Assembly: GCA_003153435.1 (NCBI GenBank)
Contig: PLYR01000105.1
Coordinates: forward strand, 1-58,293
DNA length: 58,293 nt
Origin: Bacteroidota bacterium
Lineage (GTDB): Bacteria > Bacteroidota > Bacteroidia > Palsa-965
Reading direction: 5' to 3'
In this document: positions 1 through 6,510 of the stretch, in pieces
Position numbering within the stretch: the stretch's first letter is position 1
Layout of the letters: each line of letters starts with the position of its first letter
Notes under the pieces: generated by a model
The model's input: only the letters and a program-made list of their open reading frames with translations
Databases searched by the model: none
What the model was told of the DNA's origin: nothing
Made by a program: the position numbers and the translations under genes

Positions 1-1359
1 GATGGTCAGATGGGTAATAGCGAAGTTGGGCATATGAATATCGGAGCAGGACGAGTGGTATATCAAGACCTTGTAAGAATCAACAAGGAAGTAAAAGAGA
101 ACAAAATCAGCAAAAATCCGGTTCTTCTTGCCGCGATGGATTATGCGAAGAAGAATGATAAAGCACTCCATCTAATGGGACTTGTTTCCAATGGAGGGGT
201 TCATTCTTCTCAGGATCATCTTCACAAACTTTGTGATATGGCACAGGAGCAAGGTTTAACGAAAGTATTTATTCATGCCTTTACTGATGGTCGTGATACC
301 GATCCAAAGAGCGGGCTGGGATTCCTCACGCAGTTGGAGGAACACATTCAGCATCAGCCGGCAAAGATTGCATCGGTGATCGGGCGGTATTATGCGATGG
401 ATAGAGATAAGCGTTGGGAAAGGATCAAGCTGGCTTATGACCTTCTTTTGAAAGGGGAAGGAAGAATAACCACAGACCCTCTGGAAGGAATCAGGCACTC
501 TTATGCGGAGCAGGTGACAGACGAATTTATTAAACCTGTTGTAATCACCGATAATGACGGCCATCCACTGGGCAGGATTGCGGAGGGAGATGTGGTTATT
601 TGTTTCAATTTCCGAACCGATCGTTGCAGGGAAATAACCAAGGTCTTAACGCAGACCGATATGCCTGACCAGGGAATGAAGACCCTTCCCCTCTATTATG
701 TGACCTTAACTAATTATGATGAGTCTTTCCGGAACCTTCATATTGTTTATGACAAAGACAATCTGAATAATACGTTGGGAGAGGTGATTTCAAGGAATGG
801 AATGAAGCAGATCCGGATTGCGGAAACTGAAAAATATCCGCATGTTACGTTTTTCTTTAATGGAGGACGTGAAGAAATCTATCCGGGAGAGGAGCGGATC
901 CTGATTCCTTCACCCAAGGTTGCCACCTACGATCTTCAACCGGAGATGAGTGCAGAAGCTATTACGGCTGCTATACTTCCCGAACTCAGCAAAGGAGATG
1001 CCAGCTTCATCGCTCTGAATTTTGCAAATGCAGATATGGTTGGCCACACCGGCATTTATGAGGCAGTGGTGAAAGGGGTGGAATGTGTAGACCGATGCCT
1101 TCAAAAAATTGTGGAGACGGGTTTAAAGCACGGCTACTCGTTTATCATCATTGCGGATCATGGGAATGCCGATTATATGGTTAATCCAGATGGTTCCCCC
1201 AACACGGCACATAGCATGAACCCGGTACCTTGTATTTTGATCGACTCCGATTTTCATCACGTAAAGAATGGTAAGCTGGGAGACCTGGCACCTTCTATTC
1301 TTCATCTTCTGGATATTCCGGTGCCTTCAGAAATGGATGGAGCGATTCTGATTTCCTGA
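1..1359 (+). CDS. gpmI: 2,3-bisphosphoglycerate-independent phosphoglycerate mutase, 5' end cut by the window
   Basis: Interconverts 3- and 2-phosphoglycerate in cytoplasmic glycolysis and gluconeogenesis, using two metal ions and a phosphoserine intermediate. The frame is open from base 1 and begins DGQMGNSEVGH, the family's active-site segment, so the catalytic Ser is the codon at 19-21. The real start lies upstream, and about 55-60 residues are missing from a family usually near 510 aa. Further visible motifs are DGRDT, RYYAMDRDKRWER, the metal-binding NFANADMVGHTG and ADHGNAD, and a late HS in NTAHSMNP. The ATG at 10 is internal and not the start. The gene is convergent with ilvC and ends 7 nt before a hairpin. 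The family assignment is certain. Confidence 0.97.
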   Translation, partial: DGQMGNSEVGHMNIGAGRVVYQDLVRINKEVKENKISKNPVLLAAMDYAKKNDKALHLMGLVSNGGVHSSQDHLHKLCDMAQEQGLTKVFIHAFTDGRDTDPKSGLGFLTQLEEHIQHQPAKIASVIGRYYAMDRDKRWERIKLAYDLLLKGEGRITTDPLEGIRHSYAEQVTDEFIKPVVITDNDGHPLGRIAEGDVVICFNFRTDRCREITKVLTQTDMPDQGMKTLPLYYVTLTNYDESFRNLHIVYDKDNLNNTLGEVISRNGMKQIRIAETEKYPHVTFFFNGGREEIYPGEERILIPSPKVATYDLQPEMSAEAITAAILPELSKGDASFIALNFANADMVGHTGIYEAVVKGVECVDRCLQKIVETGLKHGYSFIIIADHGNADYMVNPDGSPNTAHSMNPVPCILIDSDFHHVKNGKLGDLAPSILHLLDIPVPSEMDGAILIS

Positions 1360-1366
1360 AAAAAAA

Positions 1367-1394
1367 AACTCAACCGATCTCCACCGGTTGAGTT
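1367..1394. terminator. Intrinsic terminator between convergent gpmI and ilvC
   Basis: AACTCAACCG (1367-1376) pairs perfectly with CGGTTGAGTT (1385-1394) around an 8-nt loop. Read on the minus strand the stem is followed by an unbroken run of about ten T residues. Read on the plus strand it is followed only by TTAAGTTAA. It should therefore stop minus-strand transcripts leaving ilvC strongly, and gpmI transcripts more weakly. Confidence 0.8.
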
Positions 1395-1950
1395 AAGTTA
1401 ATCCAACTACAGACATTTGTGCTTACTCGGTGATCAACGGAGATAAAGGTTGATACAGGTGGGTTAGGCCTTTCAGCGGAGTGAACTATTTATTCATACG
1501 CAAATTTGCTTCATATATTGCCCTGGGGCAAACTATTTTATACTTGATTCTTTTAAATCGGAAGTCTCTATTTTGTTCCTTCTTTTGTGTCAAACACCTG
1601 ATAATGCTGACGTTGATCCCATTTCAATCTTATCATTCCCCCTCTTTAAAAAAGAATTAAGGTGTTTTTATATTAACCTTCTGCATACATAGTCGTAATC
1701 GGAGGTTGGCTTATCCTGATGTTATGTATGTGAATACCAGAGGTTTATATCATCACCTTCCACACAAGGGGCGATGACTACTACTTCGATCTGTCTTTTT
1801 ACAAAAGAACAGAACCTGTCGGTTATTATAGATTCTAGTCGAACAGACATACTCAGATACTTTTTTTAGGTAAAAAAGGTCTGATTTTACAGTTTTTAAC
1901 CATTTCTCTGAAATACTACATCTCTTATATGATATTCTTTTAATTTTTAT
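1395..1950. other. Gene-free gap between gpmI and ilvC
   Basis: About 555 bp of AT-rich sequence with no convincing ORF, tRNA or repeat on either strand. The only local structure I see is a short inverted repeat TTGCCC-TG-GGGCAA near 1518-1531. If transcripts from ilvC run to the hairpin at 1367-1394, this stretch is their 3' untranslated tail. Confidence 0.5.
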
Positions 1951-2997
1951 TTATTGCCCCTTTGGTCTCAACTTTCTGACCTCTGTACCAGCCATCCACA
2001 ATTCGGATTTCCGAAGGGTGTCCAATTCCTTTTCCAGGCTCTTTCTGTAATCCGGCTTACTTCCTTCCGCAATGACCCTAGCTGCTTCTTTGCCGGAAGC
2101 AACACTTTCATAGAGTTCTTCAAAAAGCGGAGTGGTGGCATCCCTAAAACGGCCTTTCCAGTCTAACGCTCCTCTTTGAGCAGTAACAGAAGTATTGGCA
2201 TACATCCAGTCCATTCCGTTTTCTGCAACCAGGGGCATCAGGCTTTGGGTCAGTTCTTCCACTGTTTCATTGAATGCTTCAGAAGGGGAATGTCCCATCT
2301 TTCGCAATACCTGGTATTGTGCTTCAAATAAGCCGGCAAGAGCGCCCATCAGGATACCTCGTTCCCCGGTGAGGTCGGAATAAACTTCCTTTCGGAAATC
2401 TGTTTCGAAAAGATACCCCGATCCTACCCCTATTCCAAGAGCCAGTACCCGGTCTCTTGCATTGCCAGTGGCATCCTGCCAAATAGCATAGCTGGAATTG
2501 AGCCCTTGTCCTTTCAGAAAAAGGCGCCTCAGGGAGGTTCCAGATCCTTTAGGTGCCACCAGGATTACATCAATATTTTTTGGAGGCACGATCCCGGTTT
2601 GTGCATGATAGGTCACCCCGAAGCCATGTGAAAAGTAAAGTGCTTTACCAGGACTGAGGTGCTTTTTAACCACCGGCCAGGAGGCTATCTGCCCCGCATC
2701 AGAAAGCAGGAATTGAATAATAGTTGCCCTGGAGCAGGCCTCTTCTATCTCAAAAAGCGTTTTTCCTTCCACCCATCCATCCTTCACCGCTCTCTCCCAG
2801 CTCTGGCCACCTTTTCGCTGGCCGACAATTACCCGAAAGCCATTATCTCTCAGATTCATGGATTGCCCGGGCCCTTGAACTCCGTAACCGATCACGGCTA
2901 TAGTTTCATCCTTCAGGGTCTGCAACGCTTTTTTCAAAGGAAATTCCTCCCGCGTAACGACGTTTTCTTTAACACCGCCAAAATTGATTATTGCCAT
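1951..2997 (-). CDS. ilvC: Ketol-acid reductoisomerase (NADP+), Bacteroidota type
   Basis: Second common step of valine and isoleucine synthesis. It isomerises and reduces 2-acetolactate or 2-aceto-2-hydroxybutyrate using NADPH and Mg2+. The 348-aa protein starts MAIINFGG at an ATG at 2997; the frame stays open upstream, but those extra residues overlap the ilvN end and do not look like this family. The nucleotide loop GYGVQGPGQ (37-45) has the Bacteroidota form of the usual GYGSQG. The Mg2+-binding acidic pair sits in the EVYSDLTGERG segment. It is the last gene of ilvE-ilvB-ilvN-ilvC, 31 nt after ilvN, and should be controlled by the operon leader at 6088-6382. Confidence 0.96.
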   Translation of the reverse strand: MAIINFGGVKENVVTREEFPLKKALQTLKDETIAVIGYGVQGPGQSMNLRDNGFRVIVGQRKGGQSWERAVKDGWVEGKTLFEIEEACSRATIIQFLLSDAGQIASWPVVKKHLSPGKALYFSHGFGVTYHAQTGIVPPKNIDVILVAPKGSGTSLRRLFLKGQGLNSSYAIWQDATGNARDRVLALGIGVGSGYLFETDFRKEVYSDLTGERGILMGALAGLFEAQYQVLRKMGHSPSEAFNETVEELTQSLMPLVAENGMDWMYANTSVTAQRGALDWKGRFRDATTPLFEELYESVASGKEAARVIAEGSKPDYRKSLEKELDTLRKSELWMAGTEVRKLRPKGQ

Positions 2998-3028
2998 TTT
3001 ATTTTGTTTTAAATTGTGGATATATAGA

Positions 3029-3334
3029 TTACTGATGAAGACGAGTGTCAGCCAGGAAACGACGCAGTTCCTCGCTGCAGTCATGGCTCTCTTCGTGCAT
3101 GAATACCTTGAGCACCTCCACAAGTTTATGGAGTTGAGCCCTTGCCCGCTCTGCTTTTTCCCGGCTGCTTCGGAGCCTTATATTATACTGATGAACTCCC
3201 GGCACCTCTGACGCATGGATATGCAGTTCGTCAATACAGAGGTTGAGTCGGGCAAGCACCGCTGCAATCCGGCCCAGTAACCCGGGCTGGTTCTCTGTAA
3301 AAATGACAAAAGCGAATTCTTGAAAATCTTCCAT
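3029..3334 (-). CDS. ilvN: Acetolactate synthase small (regulatory) subunit, ACT domain only
   Basis: Regulatory partner of IlvB. In this family the ACT domain binds valine and mediates feedback inhibition. The 101 aa hold one ACT domain (FAFVIFTENQPGLLGRIAAVL near 7-27, then a typical VPGVHQYNIRL strand). The protein stops soon after the LVEVLKVFMHEE helix. Most small subunits of 160-190 aa carry a second C-terminal domain that is absent here. The frame is clean and the gene sits 14 nt after ilvB and 31 nt before ilvC, so this looks like a natural short form and not a frameshift. The identity rests on the ACT signature plus position. Confidence 0.9.
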   Translation of the reverse strand: MEDFQEFAFVIFTENQPGLLGRIAAVLARLNLCIDELHIHASEVPGVHQYNIRLRSSREKAERARAQLHKLVEVLKVFMHEESHDCSEELRRFLADTRLHQ

Positions 3335-3348
3335 TTATTTAGTGCTCA

Positions 3349-5049
3349 TTACTCCGTTAACATCATTTCACTTATGGAGGCACCGGTAGGTACCATCGGG
3401 AATACATTATCCTCCTTTTCAACCATCACTTCGAGCAGGAAGCTTTCCTTGCTTTCAAGCATGGTCTTCAAGCCTTTTTCCAACTTGTTTCGCTCCGTGA
3501 TTCGTGCGGAGCCTATCCCGTAGGCTGCAGCAATAGCAGTAAAATCAGGGTTTTTCATCTCCGTAAAGGAGTATCTTCCTTCAAAGAATAATTCCTGCCA
3601 TTGTCTTACCATACCCAGGAAGCTGTTGTTCAGGATTACAATTTTAACGGCTACACTTGCCTGCACCAACGTACCCAGCTCTTGCATGGTCATCTGGAAT
3701 CCTCCATCACCGATCACAGCGATCACTTCCCGTTCCGGATCCCCTAGTTTTGCTCCTATGGATGCAGGAAGGGCAAAACCCATCGTGCCCAATCCTCCCG
3801 AAGTAACGCTGCTCCTGCGGCTACAGTATTTATAATATCTCGCGGTGACCATTTGATGTTGTCCTACATCTGTGACAACGATAGCCTTGCCCTTTGTCAA
3901 CTCCGATAGCCTTCGTATGGTCTCTGCCATGCCCAGGTCATCGCCTGAACGGTAGAGTTCTTTTTCCATGACCATTGCATATTCCATCTCCCCGAGTTCC
4001 CTGAATTTGGCGAGCCAGTTTTCATGGCTGTTTTGTTTACACAACGGAGCAAGCTCCCGCAATGCAAGCAATGCATCCGCATGGATGGCTACATCCGTTT
4101 TCACATTTTTCCCGATTTCGGAATCATCAATGTCTACATGAATGATCCTGGCCTGGCGGGCATAACGCTTCAGGTCACCTGTAACACGGTCATCAAACCG
4201 CATACCGATAGCGATCAGTACATCACATTCATTGGTGAGGACATTCGCTGCGTAATTTCCATGCATCCCGAGCATACCAGCATAAAGCTTATGCTCAGGA
4301 GGAAAACAAGAAAGGCCCAGCAAGGTACAAGCCACCGGTATTCCTGTTTTTTCAGCCAAGCTCCGTAATTCCTTTTCTGCCCCCGAGAGCAGCACCCCTT
4401 GACCGGCAAGTAAATAAGGCCGCTCCGCTGCATTGATGAGGGCTGCAGCTTCACTGAGCTTCATCATATCCAGAGTTGGTTTGGGGTGATAACTCCGCAC
4501 GTTCCTGCAGGGTACATATTCAAAATCAGTCAACCCTATCTGAGCATCCTTTGTGATGTCAACTAGAACAGGCCCAGGTCGCCCGGTTGAAGCTATATAA
4601 AATGCTTTAGCCATTGCACCGGCAATATCTTCCGCTTTTCTAACCTGTATGTTCCATTTGGTGACCGGCATGGAAATGCCAATGATATCTGTTTCCTGAA
4701 AGGCATCACTGCCCAATAAATGAGAAGCTACCTGCCCGGTGATACATACCAGAGGTGTGGAATCAATCATTGCATCCGTGAGTCCCGTGACCAGATTTGT
4801 TGCGCCGGGCCCGGAGGTAACAAGGCATATTCCTGTTTTCCCGCTGACTCGTGCAAATCCTTGTGCAGCATGAATGGCACCCTGCTCATGCCTGACCAGG
4901 ATATGCCTTATTCGATCTTCATATCGATACAAGAGATCATAAACCGGCATGATGGCTCCTCCGGGGTATCCGAAAAGAAGATCAGCCTGCTCTTCCAGCA
5001 GACAGAGAAGAAGTGCTTCCGCACCTGATATGTTTTTTAAGACTGACAT
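3349..5049 (-). CDS. ilvB: Acetolactate synthase large (catalytic) subunit
   Basis: Thiamine diphosphate enzyme that condenses two pyruvates to 2-acetolactate, or pyruvate with 2-oxobutyrate to 2-aceto-2-hydroxybutyrate. It is the committed step to valine, leucine and isoleucine. At 566 aa the length is normal. The cofactor-activating Glu55 lies in [12 protein letters not shown]. The ThDP/Mg motif starts GDGGFQ at 447 and ends NNSFLGM at 474-480. The N-terminal [13 protein letters not shown] is typical of biosynthetic forms. It lies between ilvE (37 nt upstream) and ilvN (14 nt downstream), so the holoenzyme subunits are co-transcribed. Confidence 0.97.
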   Translation of the reverse strand: MSVLKNISGAEALLLCLLEEQADLLFGYPGGAIMPVYDLLYRYEDRIRHILVRHEQGAIHAAQGFARVSGKTGICLVTSGPGATNLVTGLTDAMIDSTPLVCITGQVASHLLGSDAFQETDIIGISMPVTKWNIQVRKAEDIAGAMAKAFYIASTGRPGPVLVDITKDAQIGLTDFEYVPCRNVRSYHPKPTLDMMKLSEAAALINAAERPYLLAGQGVLLSGAEKELRSLAEKTGIPVACTLLGLSCFPPEHKLYAGMLGMHGNYAANVLTNECDVLIAIGMRFDDRVTGDLKRYARQARIIHVDIDDSEIGKNVKTDVAIHADALLALRELAPLCKQNSHENWLAKFRELGEMEYAMVMEKELYRSGDDLGMAETIRRLSELTKGKAIVVTDVGQHQMVTARYYKYCSRRSSVTSGGLGTMGFALPASIGAKLGDPEREVIAVIGDGGFQMTMQELGTLVQASVAVKIVILNNSFLGMVRQWQELFFEGRYSFTEMKNPDFTAIAAAYGIGSARITERNKLEKGLKTMLESKESFLLEVMVEKEDNVFPMVPTGASISEMMLTE

Positions 5050-5086
5050 GGCTATGACCGGGTATAAAGTTTTTCTATGAATTAAT

Positions 5087-5995
5087 TCAGGAACTGGTGA
5101 TCAGGTGATTTACTTTTTTTTCTCTGACCAGATTCCTGTAAGCATCCTGAATACGTTTTCCAGCAGACTCTGCCCAATTCCCACTGAATTTCTTTCCATT
5201 GACAGATTCAATTCCTGCAATCTCGGCTGCTGTTCCGCAGTAAAATGCAAATTCTGCTTTCATCAGGTCAGTCTCCGTGTATCTTCCCTCCTCCACCTCT
5301 AAGCCTAGTTCATCACAAAGACCTATAACGGTAGCCCGGGTAATTCCTTTCAGGATACTCCCCGAAGCAGGCGTGAATAATTTCTTACCTTTTCCAAAAA
5401 ACAAATTTGCCCCCGGCCCTTCTGCCAGAAAACCTTCATAGTCCAGCAACAGCCCTTCATCAAATCCTTTATCTTTTGCTTCAATGGTTGCCAGAATGGA
5501 ATTGACATAATGCCCGCAAGCCTTTGCTGCGATATGCAAAGATTTAGGATGAGGCCGGCAGAAAGAGGAAATATTCAGTTTCAACAATTGTTCTCCCAGA
5601 TATGCTCCCCACTCCCAGGCACAGATCATCAGATGCACCTCTTTCGGCCGGGTTAACGACATATTCGGGCCACAGAAAACCAGGGGCCGGATATAAGCAT
5701 CCTGAAAACCATTCTTCTGAAGGAGTTTATAACTCAATTGGGTTAATTCCTCTGGGTCTGTTTCAAAAGGGATACCTATTAACTTACACGAGTTAAGCAG
5801 CCGCTCGAAATGTTCCTTGGCTTTGAATATCCTGGCCCCTTTTTCAGTTTGGTAGGAACGAATTCCTTCGAATACTCCATATCCGTAATGCAAGGTCTGT
5901 GCATACAGATTCGATTGAGCCTGAGTGGCTTTCTGAAATTTACCATCCAGAAAGATCCATGTTTTTTCAGTGTAATACATGCTTTTTTTTTCCAT
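5087..5995 (-). CDS. ilvE: Branched-chain amino acid aminotransferase
   Basis: Pyridoxal-phosphate transaminase of fold type IV. It carries out the last step of valine, leucine and isoleucine synthesis with glutamate as donor. At 302 aa it shows the substrate loop [12 protein letters not shown] (38-49), the PLP lysine Lys158 in [11 protein letters not shown], and EGPGANLFF after residue 191. D-amino acid transaminase and aminodeoxychorismate lyase share the fold, but the operon context with ilvBNC settles the call. The start is either Met1 at 5995 or Met6 at 5980; [13 protein letters not shown] is the conserved beginning. It is the first structural gene after the double attenuator leader. Confidence 0.95.
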   Translation of the reverse strand: MEKKSMYYTEKTWIFLDGKFQKATQAQSNLYAQTLHYGYGVFEGIRSYQTEKGARIFKAKEHFERLLNSCKLIGIPFETDPEELTQLSYKLLQKNGFQDAYIRPLVFCGPNMSLTRPKEVHLMICAWEWGAYLGEQLLKLNISSFCRPHPKSLHIAAKACGHYVNSILATIEAKDKGFDEGLLLDYEGFLAEGPGANLFFGKGKKLFTPASGSILKGITRATVIGLCDELGLEVEEGRYTETDLMKAEFAFYCGTAAEIAGIESVNGKKFSGNWAESAGKRIQDAYRNLVREKKVNHLITSS

Positions 5996-6087
5996 TTTGT
6001 TGTAAATATAATTTATGAAACCCCTTTATAAAATACATAATTCAGAATTAATACAATTCCCAAATACATTTCCGGCACTTATAGTCA

Positions 6088-6123
6088 CAAAAAAAGCCTT
6101 CCCCGGTGGATGAGGAAGGCTTT
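6088..6123 (-). terminator. Attenuator terminator 2, ilv leader
   Basis: On the minus strand AAAGCCTTCC pairs with GGAAGGCTTT (6114-6123 with 6093-6102, 10 bp, 11-nt loop), followed by a seven-T run. It lies about 23 nt after the stop of leader peptide 2 and about 95 nt before ilvE. It would stop transcription before ilvE unless the alternative pairing at 6108-6151 forms. Confidence 0.85.
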
Positions 6124-6151
6124 CTGCAGTGCAATGCGAAGCTCCTCATCC
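6108..6151 (-). promoter_or_regulatory. Antiterminator 2, ilv leader
   Basis: GGATGAGGA on the minus strand (6151-6143) covers the last Gly codon, the TGA stop and three more bases of leader peptide 2. It is perfectly complementary over 9 nt to TCCTCATCC (6116-6108), which is the loop and the inner 3 nt of the 5' arm of terminator 2. The two structures cannot coexist fully. A ribosome that reaches the stop codon would mask the first strand and favour termination. A ribosome stalled on the Ile/Val codons would leave it free. This is an inference from base pairing. Confidence 0.7.
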
Positions 6152-6208
6152 GGGAGGGCGGACGATGATCACAATCACACAAATAATGGTAAGCAGGAAA
6201 TAGTTCAT
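6146..6208 (-). CDS. Leader peptide 2 of the ilv operon (20 aa, Ile/Val/Leu-rich)
   Basis: A 20-codon ORF from ATG at 6208 to TGA at 6146. It encodes MNYF-LL-T-II-C-VIVIIV-RPPG: five Ile, three Val and two Leu, half of all residues, in one cluster at positions 5-16. Composition, size, place between a promoter and ilvE, and an overlapping terminator/antiterminator make it a ribosome-stalling sensor of charged Ile, Val and perhaps Leu tRNA. No Shine-Dalgarno sequence is visible, which is usual in this phylum. It begins about 24 nt downstream of the first attenuator hairpin. The TAATTTTA in that hairpin's T-rich tail resembles a -10-type element, so an independent start of transcription for this module is possible. 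Confidence 0.78.
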   Translation of the reverse strand: MNYFLLTIICVIVIIVRPPG

Positions 6209-6220
6209 ATTCAGGTTCGT

Positions 6221-6256
6221 TAAAATTAAAAAAGCCACTCCTTTTAGGAATGGCTT
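6221..6256 (-). terminator. Attenuator terminator 1, ilv leader
   Basis: On the minus strand AAGCCATTCCT (6256-6246) pairs with AGGAGTGGCTT (6242-6232) over 11 positions with one G-T wobble and a 3-nt loop. A TTTTTTAATTTTA tail follows. It lies 22 nt after the stop of leader peptide 1 and just before leader peptide 2. Confidence 0.85.
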
Positions 6257-6291
6257 CTGATCGTTTGTTGAGTATCGATTATACCATTCCT
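6246..6291 (-). promoter_or_regulatory. Antiterminator 1, ilv leader
   Basis: AGGAATGG on the minus strand (6291-6284), spanning codons 22-25 of leader peptide 1, is perfectly complementary to CCATTCCT (6253-6246), most of the 5' arm of terminator 1. Pairing the two destroys the terminator. A five-base CATTC in codons 3-4 could in turn pair with GAATG of the same segment as a protector stem when the leader is not translated. This is the classic order of parts in amino-acid attenuators, inferred from complementarity only. Confidence 0.7.
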
Positions 6292-6356
6292 GTTGGGCTT
6301 GCGACGCTAATCACAATCACTTGCACATTTTCAGAAATGATAATTGAATGTTTCAT
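6279..6356 (-). CDS. Leader peptide 1 of the ilv operon (25 aa, Ile/Val-rich)
   Basis: A 25-codon ORF from ATG at 6356 to TAA at 6279. It begins MKHS-III-SEN, continues VQVIVISV at positions 11-18 and ends SPTGMV. Five Ile and five Val make up 10 of 25 residues, with no Leu. It starts only about 10-15 nt after the transcription start expected from the TACATTTG element at 6375-6382, so it is the first thing translated on the ilv transcript. The core GTG-ATT-GTG-ATT-AGC-GTC matches leader peptide 2 at 16 of 18 bases. No Shine-Dalgarno sequence is visible. Confidence 0.78.
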   Translation of the reverse strand: MKHSIIISENVQVIVISVASPTGMV

Positions 6357-6374
6357 TTTTTATATATAACTCCA

Positions 6375-6382
6375 CAAATGTA
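6375..6382 (-). promoter_or_regulatory. Promoter (-7 element) of the ilv operon leader
   Basis: TACATTTG on the minus strand matches the Bacteroidota consensus TAnnTTTG exactly. The expected start is near 6368, giving a leader of about 370 nt before ilvE. The -33 TTG element is not clear; TTAG lies 22 nt upstream of the -7 box. Confidence 0.6.
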
Positions 6383-6440
6383 CAAAATATTCAATCGAAA
6401 AAACCTAACCCCCTAAAAATATTTGGTTGCGTGGATTAAA

Positions 6441-6457
6441 CTCCTGCGAATCAGGAG
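6441..6457 (-). terminator. Short hairpin after the PKD protein gene
   Basis: CTCCTG (6457-6452 on the minus strand) pairs with CAGGAG (6446-6441) around ATTCG, followed by TTTAAT. It is 54 nt past the stop of the 6511-8715 gene and upstream of the ilv promoter. The T tract is short, so it is a weak candidate terminator. Confidence 0.4.
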
Positions 6458-6510
6458 GAAAATAAAGGTTTTACAGAATGAACCTCCTCAGAAATTTCGG
6501 TACAGGTGAA

